64,000 nucleotides of DNA, taken from assembly GCA_003635195.1 (NCBI GenBank), contig PYIY01000196.1, forward strand, positions 1 through 64,000, written 5' to 3'. This document shows positions 16,515 through 24,300 of this stretch, piece after piece. Position numbers and translations under genes: made by a program. Origin of the DNA: Candidatus Poribacteria bacterium. Its GTDB lineage: Bacteria > Poribacteria > WGA-4E > WGA-3G. A model generated the notes under the pieces. The model was not told where the DNA came from. It worked only from the letters and a program-made list of their open reading frames with translations, and did no database searches. Positions within the stretch are counted from its first letter, which is position 1. Each line of letters begins with the position of its first letter.

Positions 16515-16715
16515 CACAGGGAACCCATTCCAAAAGCACTCTCACGGAATGAATACGAGGGCACCTTCAATGTCCCTGTTGATGCTCAGTTCTATCATTT
16601 TCTGACAGAGGAAGCAACGAAAACAGGAGTAAGCCTTTATACACTTGTGGTACAGAAGTTAAGGTCAGTCCTACCTATCGTTAAGGACGAAAAGAAAAAT
16701 GTTAAATCCTCTTAG
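16515..16715 (+). pseudogene. remnant of a HicB/ribbon-helix-helix-like C-terminus
   Basis: The frame directly after the stop of solenoid A, with no usable start, reads REPIPKALSRNEYEGTFNVP, then FYHFLTEEATKTGVSLYTLVVQKLR and ends at 16713-16715. The pattern of a short helix-turn-helix (LxxFLTEEAxxxGVSLxTLVVxxL) resembles the C-terminal Arc/HicB-type DNA-binding tail of antitoxins. A shorter trace of the same tail (NLYTLVIHRLKST) lies before solenoid A at about 15761-15809, so tail plus solenoid gene was duplicated as one unit. Confidence 0.5.
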
Positions 16716-17424
16716 GTCTTTGGAGAAAAAGTATGTTGCCGCTGTATTAGAGAATTTTACAACAGCCGATTTCTATCTTGAACAGTTTTTCCCTAGAAAA
16801 ACCGAAGCACTTCCAGAACAAGCACTTTTAGATGTATTCACAGATGGAGCGAGTACTCTAAAACTTAAATATAGGGCAGCCCGTAGCTTGATTAATAAGA
16901 AATCTACACGACTCGTGCCTGCTATTCTGGAATTTGTAAATGATATCGTTGACTCAGATTTTGATATTAAAGAGGGCAATGAAACAGGAGAGGGCATAAC
17001 CGGATTTCAATATTTGCTTGGATACTTAAACACCTCAGAGGCTTATGAGGGCGTTAAAAAATTTCTCCACCGTTTGTTGACAGAGGATTTAAAACATAAG
17101 GACATATTCATCGATGGCACTATCATTTCACTTACTAATATTAGTGTGGTATTAAAGAGGAGAGATGCAATTCCGCTTATCAAATTGGCTATGTTCCATT
17201 TTGTATATCCACCGAACGAGGGATTAATATCAGTCGCTGAGAATTTTTGGGCAATGGATGAGCCTTCACTGCTAAAGCACATCTTGACTGAGCACGTAAC
17301 AAATGAAATGCCTGATGTAGAAGAGGTATGCTTGGAATTCTTGGAAGAATTTGATCCCGAATTTGTAAAAGAATGGAGAACAGAAAAAGAGACCGCTAAC
17401 ATAAAAAACAAGGAATCTTCATGA
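16699..17424 (+). CDS. HEAT-like alpha-solenoid protein B in restriction operon
   Basis: 241 residues, a paralogue of solenoid A over nearly its full length. The last residues are charged (KETANIKNKESS). The stop codon overlaps the ATG of res (ATGA at 17421-17424), so translation of res is coupled to this gene; that makes it a genuine operon member. AAGGA lies 10 bases before its ATG. The function is not recognised; position and coupling suggest a role with the Res subunit (inference). Confidence 0.7.
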   Translation: MLNPLRSLEKKYVAAVLENFTTADFYLEQFFPRKTEALPEQALLDVFTDGASTLKLKYRAARSLINKKSTRLVPAILEFVNDIVDSDFDIKEGNETGEGITGFQYLLGYLNTSEAYEGVKKFLHRLLTEDLKHKDIFIDGTIISLTNISVVLKRRDAIPLIKLAMFHFVYPPNEGLISVAENFWAMDEPSLLKHILTEHVTNEMPDVEEVCLEFLEEFDPEFVKEWRTEKETANIKNKESS

Positions 17425-20396
17425 ACCAAAACCAACCCGACATCCCAATCCAACCCGTAGAACAACCTATCCTCTGCGGTCCGTACGACAAACCGAATGC
17501 ACACTGGATTTACGACACCGAAACCGGCGAAGCGGTCAGGGAACCCAAACGGCGCGACGCAGGCTACTGGTACAAAACCCAACCTGCAGGCAGCCAACAA
17601 CTCCAACTCTTCGGACAAGAAGAATGGGCAGACCTCCCGTTAGTCAACACACTACGTGCAGATGTTGAACGCTGGCGCGATACAAACTACAGAAACGCCA
17701 CACCAGTAACCCGTGAACTCCTACGGCACTGGGCACGAGACGATCTCTTACGACGACTCTTTTTCTGCCAACGCGAAGCCGCCGAAACAATCATCTATCT
17801 CGCCGAAATCCGTCAAGGCGGAAAGCGAATCGGGTTCAACCCACAGTTCACTGATGAAGACCTCGCCAAACTGGTAGATACACCCAACGAACCTGATATT
17901 CCAGACCTCATCCGTTACGGTTGCAAAATGGCAACCGGCAGTGGTAAAACCGTCGTCATGGCGATGCTCATCGCGTGGGCGTTCTGCAACCGCGGCAAAG
18001 TTCCATCCGATGAACGTTTTCCACAAGCAGCACTCGTCGTTTGCCCGAACCTCACAATCAAAAAACGGCTGCAAGTGCTCCGTCCTGAAGACAGTGGCAA
18101 CTACTACGACGAATTTGAGCTCATCCCGACAAAACTCCGTCCGCTGCTCAATAGTGGGAAAGTGCTGATCACCAATTGGCATCAATTCGCACCAGAATCA
18201 CCGCATAGTGAAGGTGGACAAACTTACGCCGTTGTTGATAAAGGCGACGAAACACCAGAGGCTTTCGCCAAACGCGTCTTAGGTGAACTCTACGACCGCG
18301 CCCCGATTATGGTACTAAATGATGAAGGTCATCACGCCTACCGTCCCAAACCAACCGAGGAAAAACTCTCCGCCGATGAAAGGAAGGAGCGTGAAGAAGC
18401 AACCGTCTGGGTCAGCGGTTTGGACAGATTCAACCAAGCGTGCGGCGTGAAATTTTGCGTAGACCTCTCCGCCACACCATTCTACATTCAAGGCAGCGGA
18501 CACCCAGAAGGCACACCCTTCCCGTGGCTCGTTAGCGACTTCGGCTTAGTTGACGCAATCGAGAGCGGTATCACCAAGATTCCACGCCTCCCCGTCAGCG
18601 ATACCACCGGCAGACCGGAGCCGAAATTCTTCCGGTTATGGAAAACGATTAATGACGATCTCTCAGCAGGGGATACATCCCCAGGCAGGAGGCGAAGCAC
18701 ACCAAACCCTGAAGCCATCTATCGCGAAGCGGAACCCGCGCTCATCACGCTTGCCAGCCAGTGGAAAGAACGTTTTGAATACATCCAAGAAGCATCAGAT
18801 GCACAAGAGAAAACGCCACCTGTCCTGATTATCGTTTGTGCTGACACCAAAATTGCTGAGTATTTTTACCGAAAGATTTCCGGTGAAAGTGAAACAGAAG
18901 TCGTTGATGATGGTAACACCAGCGGACGACGAAAGAAAAAGCAGATGAAAACAGTCTATGAACAAGGTTCGGTCTTTCCCGAACTTCTCGGCAATAGCGA
19001 AGGCACTACCCGAACCCTCCGTATTGACAGCAAAATGTTAGCGGAAGCGGAGAGCGAAGATCCGAATAAAAACAGGAGCCAAGCCGCCGAAGATTTACGT
19101 CAGATTGTTGCTACAATCGGCAAACGCGGCCAACCCGGTGAACAGATCCGATGCGTCGTCTCTGTCGCTATGCTCAATGAAGGATGGGACGCAAACAATG
19201 TCACACATATCCTCGGACTGCGCGCCTTTACCAGCCAACTGCTCTGTGAACAGGTCGTCGGACGCGGGTTACGTCGTATGAATTACACACCCGATCCAGA
19301 GACAGGATTGCTCACCGAGGAATACGTCGATGTCTACGGCATCCCGTTTTCTGTGATCCCCTTCAGAGGCAGAGCCAAAGGCGCGCGTGCCCCTGATGAC
19401 AAGCCGAAAAACCACGTCCGAGCACTCTCTGAACGCGAACATCTTGAAATCCGATTTCCAGTCGTAGAGGGATACGCCTTCGCGCTTCAAAAGAATGAGA
19501 TTAAGGCAGACATCGAATCCACAGAACCGCTCAGCATCCAACCCGAAATCAACCCCACCGCGCTTTACGTCAAAGCCGCTGTCGGTTATGAAACCGGGAC
19601 CCCCTCCGCATCAGGCCCAGGCGGCGCAATCCTACAAGATCGCGAAGAATATTATCGAACAACACACCTACAAGCCATTGAGTTTGAGATTGTGCATCGG
19701 ATTGTCCACAAGTTGGTCGGCGACAGCCAAACTGCCCCAGATCCAAATAGCAACCCGAAACTCCGACTGCTCTCTCGGCACCGCCTTTTTCCACAAGTCT
19801 TCAGGTTTGTTGATGCCTATATCAAAACGAAAGTGAATTTCCGAGACTGTAATCCGTGCGAACTTGGACAAGAGAAATACGTCACCCGTATCGTGGAACG
19901 CCTCATGACCGCAATCCAACCCGATGAGGCAAAGGGTGAAATTCCACTCCTTCCAATCCTAAACCGCTACACACCCATCGGTACATCTACGGATGTCGAT
20001 TTCCTGACACCGCGTCCCTGCACCGAAACGCAAAAGAGCCATGTGAACCAAGTTGTACTGGATACCGACACATGGGAACGCGCAGCCAAGTTTCGGCTTG
20101 AGCAATCAGAAGTTGTCCAATGTTACGTACGCAACGATCACCTCGGTCTCGGCATCCCATACGAACACGACGGTACATTCCATCTCTACGAACCCGATTT
20201 TATCGTCAGACTCACCAACGGTGTCCACCTTGTTTTGGAGATTAAGGGCTTTGAACCCGACCAAGTCCACGCCAAACACGCTGCCGCCAAGCGATGGATA
20301 TCCGCAGTCAATAACTGGGGCAAACTGAAAAAATGGGACTTCCTCGTCTGCAAAGATCCGCAACTATTAGGGAATGCATTGAAAGAATTAACGTGA
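17421..20396 (+). CDS. type III-like restriction endonuclease Res subunit (helicase-nuclease)
   Basis: 991 residues. Superfamily-2 helicase motifs: Walker A in MATGSGKTVV at about residue 170, DExH box LNDEGHHAY at about 300, DLSATPF (motif III), and EGWDANNVTHILGLR ... QVVGRGLRR (motifs V-VI) at about 590-620. The C-terminus has a PD-(D/E)XK nuclease core: EPDFIV at about 922 and LVLEIKG at about 938. The enzyme should translocate and cut DNA lacking the Mod mark. AAGGAATCTTC precedes the ATG. The stop codon TGA lies inside the left inverted repeat of the IS982-like relic (TAACGTGAGTTTGA), so that insertion reaches the very end of this gene. Confidence 0.92.
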   Translation: MNQNQPDIPIQPVEQPILCGPYDKPNAHWIYDTETGEAVREPKRRDAGYWYKTQPAGSQQLQLFGQEEWADLPLVNTLRADVERWRDTNYRNATPVTRELLRHWARDDLLRRLFFCQREAAETIIYLAEIRQGGKRIGFNPQFTDEDLAKLVDTPNEPDIPDLIRYGCKMATGSGKTVVMAMLIAWAFCNRGKVPSDERFPQAALVVCPNLTIKKRLQVLRPEDSGNYYDEFELIPTKLRPLLNSGKVLITNWHQFAPESPHSEGGQTYAVVDKGDETPEAFAKRVLGELYDRAPIMVLNDEGHHAYRPKPTEEKLSADERKEREEATVWVSGLDRFNQACGVKFCVDLSATPFYIQGSGHPEGTPFPWLVSDFGLVDAIESGITKIPRLPVSDTTGRPEPKFFRLWKTINDDLSAGDTSPGRRRSTPNPEAIYREAEPALITLASQWKERFEYIQEASDAQEKTPPVLIIVCADTKIAEYFYRKISGESETEVVDDGNTSGRRKKKQMKTVYEQGSVFPELLGNSEGTTRTLRIDSKMLAEAESEDPNKNRSQAAEDLRQIVATIGKRGQPGEQIRCVVSVAMLNEGWDANNVTHILGLRAFTSQLLCEQVVGRGLRRMNYTPDPETGLLTEEYVDVYGIPFSVIPFRGRAKGARAPDDKPKNHVRALSEREHLEIRFPVVEGYAFALQKNEIKADIESTEPLSIQPEINPTALYVKAAVGYETGTPSASGPGGAILQDREEYYRTTHLQAIEFEIVHRIVHKLVGDSQTAPDPNSNPKLRLLSRHRLFPQVFRFVDAYIKTKVNFRDCNPCELGQEKYVTRIVERLMTAIQPDEAKGEIPLLPILNRYTPIGTSTDVDFLTPRPCTETQKSHVNQVVLDTDTWERAAKFRLEQSEVVQCYVRNDHLGLGIPYEHDGTFHLYEPDFIVRLTNGVHLVLEIKGFEPDQVHAKHAAAKRWISAVNNWGKLKKWDFLVCKDPQLLGNALKELT

Positions 20397-20420
20397 GTTT
20401 GATAAATAAATCAGAGATTT

Positions 20421-20449
20421 TTGTATAAAGAGAACCTCTTTGGTATAAT
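20421..20449 (+). promoter_or_regulatory. promoter at left end of the IS982-like relic
   Basis: -10 TATAAT (20444-20449) with a weak -35 TTGTAT (20421-20426) 17 bases upstream. It precedes AAAGGAG and the transposase ATG at 20485. Confidence 0.45.
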
Positions 20450-20484
20450 GAAGTATAACATCTTCAACCCAAAGGAGTTCTCCA

Positions 20485-20700
20485 ATGTCTATTGTATCAC
20501 TTTTTTCCGAAATACACGACTTTTTTATCATGCAGGACTTACGCAAATTAAGCAAATGCTGAACATTTAGACGCAAAAAGTAGTAATTCCCGTCCTATAA
20601 ACTCCCTAAATCCCCCTTATCAGGGGGACTTTAAGAAGAAATGCGTAAGTCCTATCATGTATGAAACGCATTTGCCAACACATTGTCTGCTCATAATGAA
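20485..20700 (+). pseudogene. IS982-like transposase N-terminus, split by a MITE
   Basis: MSIVSLFSEIHDFFIM is coded at 20485-20532; after removing the MITE and one copy of ATCATG the frame continues YETHLPTHCL from 20660. Homology seems lost near 20700. The remaining frame up to 20950 is not protein-like. Confidence 0.6.
20533..20653. mobile_element. MITE with AGGACTTACGCA terminal repeats (copy 1)
   Basis: 121 bp, ends CAGGACTTACGCA and TGCGTAAGTCCT, flanked by the direct repeat ATCATG (20527-20532 and 20654-20659). Internally it has the hairpin ATCCCCCTTATCAGGGGGA. No coding capacity. A second copy is at 44756-44857. Confidence 0.75.
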
Positions 20701-20756
20701 GTGCGTAGCACGCGCAGTAAGGGAAATTCATTGCCCGTTCCTCTCACTGCGAGGCA

Positions 20757-20781
20757 GTGCGATAAATCGCACTATTACGAA
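20757..20781 (-). repeat. GTAGTAG-hairpin element, reverse orientation
   Basis: GTGCGAT-AA-ATCGCAC followed by TATTACGAAC on the plus strand; the stem is identical to that at 15707-15722. A longer imperfect hairpin (CGCAGT...ACTGCG, about 20713-20751) lies just before it. Confidence 0.6.
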
Positions 20782-20841
20782 CTTACCCTCAGATTCAAAC
20801 TTGACAGACTACGTAGTAGCAGAAAAGACGGATGATTCCTC

Positions 20842-21585
20842 TCAATCTAAATTACCCTTCAGTTGTGCCCATGTCGTTGTTAATTTGTTTGCAGCTTCAA
20901 CTGACAATCCTGATCCGCCACCAAATTTGACATCAATCTCAAATTCATGAATTGTCTCGTGTACGTCCCGATCCCTAGGCGTTACCGGTTTCTTCCAACG
21001 GTCTTTGTTTGGTTTCCCCTTAGGTGCTTTGGTCGCCTCAACATCGGGCATCGAATCCACAATTTTCGATACATCCCATGCAGGAATTTCGCCTATAGGA
21101 GAAAGTGTAGCAATATTGGCTGAACGTGCGATTTCGACCCCATTCAGCCACAAAATATAGGAATCGTCATAGTCAATCCGAAACATAATTTTTTTCGATG
21201 TAGTTGCCTTAGGGACATCAAAGTGATAGCGCGTGTAAAGCGAACCAACTTCCCCCGATTTGATTTCCGTATTATCATCACCATCACCGTAACCGATGCT
21301 GGTGATGCCCTTTTTCCAGCTCGTATCGTCAAATTCGAGTTCAGTCCAATCATCAACGTCTTCGTCAGGAACATGATATTTCACCTCAAAGCCTTCGTCA
21401 AAAATAACATCCTTTTCGACGGTGAGTTGGATAATAAGTGTCATATCACTACTACTGAACCCATCATTATAACATCCCGCAGCAAGCACATTATCTTTTG
21501 TAAAGAGTTTAGGGGTGTCAAAGGCATAAGCTAGAGATGCAAATGTACAGCAGAGACATAGGTAAAAGGGAATTCGTCTAGTCAT
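20842..21585 (-). CDS. secreted beta-sandwich protein with TTTWAxLK C-terminus
   Basis: The start at 21585 is chosen for AGAAGGAG upstream and for a clean signal peptide (MTRRIPFYLCLCCTFASLAYA). The body resembles a carbohydrate-binding beta-sandwich: DWTELEFDDTSWKKGITSIG, then SLYTRYHFDV and IDYDDSYILWLNGVEIARS. These are the hallmarks of galactose-binding-like or DUF4959-like modules found in glycoside hydrolases. The C-terminus reads KLTTTWAQLKGNLD, a signature shared with both LamG proteins at 47651-49379. The gene sits inside the IS982-like relic and may have moved with it. Cargo binding or surface attachment is a guess. Confidence 0.75.
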   Translation of the reverse strand: MTRRIPFYLCLCCTFASLAYAFDTPKLFTKDNVLAAGCYNDGFSSSDMTLIIQLTVEKDVIFDEGFEVKYHVPDEDVDDWTELEFDDTSWKKGITSIGYGDGDDNTEIKSGEVGSLYTRYHFDVPKATTSKKIMFRIDYDDSYILWLNGVEIARSANIATLSPIGEIPAWDVSKIVDSMPDVEATKAPKGKPNKDRWKKPVTPRDRDVHETIHEFEIDVKFGGGSGLSVEAANKLTTTWAQLKGNLD

Positions 21586-21693
21586 TGGAATTTCTCCTTC
21601 TTGATTTTGAAGCGTTTCGAGTGATAATACCTTCGCCAAAATAATTGACTAAATAGGGTAAATATCCTAAAGTTATGGGTAAACGAACTAAAC

Positions 21694-21855
21694 GTGATAC
21701 CACCGCCTATCTGAAGGTAGGGCTTCGGCTTCGTAGCGATTGCGGTTTACTCTATAGGTCAAACCGTCTTATTATCGCTCCACCAGCGGGTTCTTATTCC
21801 GAATCAGATCGGTTTTATCTGGTTTAGATCCAGGGCCCCCCAACCCGCTTCGTCC
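21694..21855 (-). mobile_element. IS200/IS605-type right-end fragment (copy 1)
   Basis: Read on the minus strand this shares blocks with 51822-52004: CCTGGA.CTAA.CCAGATAAAACCG, GGAATAAGAACCCGC, GGTGGAGCGATAATAAGACGGT, GAAGCCGAAGCC and a final GTATCAC. In the other copy the block ends in the typical hairpin. This is the tail of a TnpB-type gene plus the right end. It lies directly beside the IS982 transposase tail. Confidence 0.5.
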
Positions 21856-21879
21856 TTTCTTTAGAGCGATAAAAGTGAT

Positions 21880-22098
21880 AATGAGGTGGTGTTGAAAAAA
21901 CGCGTCATCATTGAATCGGTGATCAAGGAGTTGAAGACCCAGACGCAGTTGGAACACACGGGACATAGAAGTTTGAAAAACTTCCAAGTCAATGCGATTG
22001 CTGTGTTAATCGCATACACGTATCTGCTGAAGCAGCCTACGCTGCAGCTGCGAAAACTTCAGGAGATAAAAGATTTACCGATGCCTTTTGACTTCTAA
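21880..22098 (+). pseudogene. IS982-family transposase C-terminal fragment
   Basis: The frame reads LKKRVIIESVIKELKTQTQL, then EHTGHRSLKNFQVNAIAVLI and AYTYLLKQPTLQL. This is the conserved C-terminal end of IS982 transposases, including the last catalytic Glu region (IESVIKELK). The N-terminal and central catalytic parts are missing here. The right inverted repeat of the element lies 10 bp downstream. Confidence 0.8.
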
Positions 22099-22125
22099 AA
22101 CTTTTTTTCAAACTCACGTTATCTG

Positions 22126-22531
22126 TACTCATTTGCTAAAAATGATAACATTATTGTAAAAAAATGTAAAGAAAATGTTAAATAATTCTTTTTTTTGACA
22201 AATTTACCGTATTTATAGTGAAACCGAAAAATAAAGAGACACTTTCATCCCCTGGTAGGTTCGGAATGTAATACAAGGAATGGAAATGTAATACAAGGAA
22301 CGGATTTAGTCTATCCCCAGACTAAATCCAGTCTATTCCCAGACTAAATCCCCTAACCGAACCGGATCCTTGAAAAAAGCCGTGAAACCTAATAATTTCC
22401 TAAAATTGAATGACCCTGCCCAACAGCAAACGAATATTTGACATACATCTGCTATTGTGATATAATTTTGCTTGTTGCAAATGTGAATCTCAAAACAAAA
22501 ACTGACTAATACACATCTCAATCTTGTTGAT
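22126..22531. other. intergenic region before argS: short repeats and palindromes
   Basis: AT-rich DNA without genes. It holds a tandem pair of AATGTAATACAAGGAA (about 22265-22300), a palindrome GGATTTAGTCT-ATCCCC-AGACTAAATCC at 22302-22329, and a second shorter palindrome AGTCT-ATTCCC-AGACT at 22330-22345. The argS promoter is at 22438-22466. Confidence 0.7.
22438..22466 (+). promoter_or_regulatory. consensus sigma-70 promoter for argS
   Basis: Perfect -35 TTGACA (22438-22443), 17-base spacer, perfect -10 TATAAT (22461-22466), 65 bp before the argS ATG. Confidence 0.85.
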
Positions 22532-24241
22532 ATGGATGCAATTAAAACAGAAGTCTACGATATTATAGAAGAGGCAATCCACGCTGCTGTTGCGGCGGGA
22601 GAACTTGCTATATCCGAAGTACCCACTATTCCATTTTCACCGACCAAAACGCCCGAACACGGCGACATCGCCACCCCCATTGCGTTAGGGCTTGCAAAAC
22701 ACGCGCGGATGGCACCGCGCAACATAGCCGAGGTAATTGTTTCACACATAGATCCCGATGCACATCCGATTATCCGCCAAATTGACATCGCTGGTGCGGG
22801 TTTCATTAATATCCACCTTTCCGACAACTATCTCTATGACACCCTCCAGACGATTACGGCAATGCAAGCAGCTTATGGCACCTGCGACAAAGGTAACGGG
22901 AAGCAGGTCCAAATAGAGTTTGTCAGTGCCAATCCGACGGGACCGCTTAATATCGTTAGCGGACGTGCCGCTGCCGTTGGTGACACGCTTGTTAATCTCC
23001 TAAATGCTATAGGTTATAAGGCGATACGTGAATTCTATGTCAACGATGCCGGTGGTCAGGTCCAACGACTCGGTGAATCCATTGAGGTCCGCTACCGACA
23101 GGCACTCGGTGAAGAAGGATTGGAAATTCCAGAGGGTGGGTATCAGGGAGAGTATATCCGAGAGTTTGCAGAAACTATCGCCGAAACAGAGGGCAATACG
23201 CATCTCCAGCTTGAAACAGACGAACGGGTATCACTTTTCCGGGATAAAGGGATTGCACACATCTTAGGACAACAAAAAGCATCTTTAGAACGTTTCGGGG
23301 TCAATTTTGATGTCTGGTCGAGTGAAAAAGCGATCCGCGGGAGCGGAAAGCCGGAGGAAATCATCCAACTGTTTCAAGAGAAAGAATACCTCTATGAAGC
23401 CGAAGGCGCGACGTGGTTTCGGATGACAGATTTTGGCGACGATAAAGACTGCGTCGTCATCCGGCGCGACGGCGAATATACCTATTTTGTGCCGGATGCC
23501 GCTTATCACCGTGATAAGTTTGACAGAGGCTTCACCACAGTTATTGATCTACTTGGCCCCGACCATCAAGGACACATTAGCCGCCTCAAAAACTTTGTGA
23601 AAGCCCTCGGTTTACCGGATGGTTGGTTAGAGGTATCTATCATTCAACAGGTGAATCTTGTAGATGCAGAAGGTAACCGGTTAGATATGTCGAAACGGCG
23701 CGGACAGTTTTATACACTTGATACCCTTATTGACGAATTGGCGGAGACTGTCGGTGAGCAATTCGCAGTCGATGTCGCCCGCTACTTTTTTCTCATGCGT
23801 GCCAACAGCAGCCACCTCGATTTTAACATGGAATTGGCAATCACACACGCCAGTGAAAACCCTGTTTTTTATATTCAATACGCGCATGCCCGGTGCTGCA
23901 GCATTTTTCAACAAGGAGATGAACAGGGAATTACACCGAAACCCATTGAAGAAGTCTCCCTAAAACGGTTGAGTGAACCGATGGAACATGAACTGATCCG
24001 CAAGTTAGCCGAGTTTCCATCAATTCTGCTGCTAAGCGCAGAAACGCGCGAAGCACATCGCATCCCGCATTATCTACACGAACTGTCGGGAATTTTTCAC
24101 CCGTACTACAACCAACATCGGGTCCTCGATCCGGCAGACATGCAAAAAACGCACGCGCGGCTTATCTTGATACAGAGCGTGCAGACAGTTTTAAAAAATG
24201 GGCTGACGCTTCTCGGTATTTCCGCCCCAGAATCAATGTGA
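22532..24241 (+). CDS. argS: arginyl-tRNA synthetase with atypical HIGH motif
   Basis: 569 residues. ArgS charges tRNA-Arg with arginine. The N-terminal Add1-like domain, catalytic core (IEFVSANPTGPL at about 128-139, FYVNDAGGQVQRLGES) and the C-terminal anticodon-binding helical domain with its ALHxxx-type end are all recognisable. The class I HIGH position reads N140-I-V-S143 instead of H-I-G-H. The KMSKS loop is DMSKRRG at about residue 385. Everything else looks intact, and this is the only ArgS seen in the window. No Shine-Dalgarno site precedes the ATG; a perfect promoter does. Confidence 0.93.
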   Translation: MDAIKTEVYDIIEEAIHAAVAAGELAISEVPTIPFSPTKTPEHGDIATPIALGLAKHARMAPRNIAEVIVSHIDPDAHPIIRQIDIAGAGFINIHLSDNYLYDTLQTITAMQAAYGTCDKGNGKQVQIEFVSANPTGPLNIVSGRAAAVGDTLVNLLNAIGYKAIREFYVNDAGGQVQRLGESIEVRYRQALGEEGLEIPEGGYQGEYIREFAETIAETEGNTHLQLETDERVSLFRDKGIAHILGQQKASLERFGVNFDVWSSEKAIRGSGKPEEIIQLFQEKEYLYEAEGATWFRMTDFGDDKDCVVIRRDGEYTYFVPDAAYHRDKFDRGFTTVIDLLGPDHQGHISRLKNFVKALGLPDGWLEVSIIQQVNLVDAEGNRLDMSKRRGQFYTLDTLIDELAETVGEQFAVDVARYFFLMRANSSHLDFNMELAITHASENPVFYIQYAHARCCSIFQQGDEQGITPKPIEEVSLKRLSEPMEHELIRKLAEFPSILLLSAETREAHRIPHYLHELSGIFHPYYNQHRVLDPADMQKTHARLILIQSVQTVLKNGLTLLGISAPESM

Positions 24242-24242
24242 A

Positions 24243-24265
24243 GTAGTAGGCACACCGTGTGCCGT
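24243..24265 (+). repeat. GTAGTAG-hairpin element
   Basis: GTAGTAG then GGCACACCGTGTGCC and GT, starting 2 bp after the argS stop. The stem (GGCAC/GTGCC) matches that at 15648. Confidence 0.65.
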
Positions 24266-24300
24266 TAAACCGCATCACCGCTATGGGAGATTTTCCACAA

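Larger units (their letters stand above)
20389..22121 (+). mobile_element. degraded IS982-like element with nested insertions
   Basis: The outer ends are a 14-bp perfect inverted repeat, TAACGTGAGTTTGA at 20389-20402 and TCAAACTCACGTTA at 22108-22121. Inside the left end is a promoter, AAAGGAG and an ATG at 20485 coding MSIVSLFSEIHDFFIM, interrupted by a MITE, and continuing YETHLPTHCL from 20660; this fits the start of IS982 transposases. Inside the right end is the transposase C-terminus (21880-22098). The middle, where the catalytic domain should be, is replaced by a secreted-protein gene and an IS200/IS605 fragment. The element is 1.73 kb against about 1 kb for a normal IS982. It cannot encode a working transposase. 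Confidence 0.65.

Noticed and set aside
20657..20950. A 97-residue open frame beginning MYETHLPTHCLL as a separate gene
   Set aside because: Its start is the continuation of the split IS982 transposase, and the rest runs antisense through hairpins and the secreted-protein gene.
21772..21987. A 71-residue minus-strand frame (MEVFQTSMSRVFQLRLGLQL and so on) as a gene
   Set aside because: It is antisense to the IS982 transposase tail and runs into the IS200/IS605 fragment.
22195..22220. TTGACA at 22197 with TATAGT as a promoter
   Set aside because: The spacing is only 13 bases, and a perfect promoter for argS lies at 22438-22466.
24259..24300. GTG start for the class III aminotransferase
   Set aside because: It lies in the palindromic element without a ribosome site. 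The ATG at 24301 has GGGAG and starts at the conserved N-terminus.
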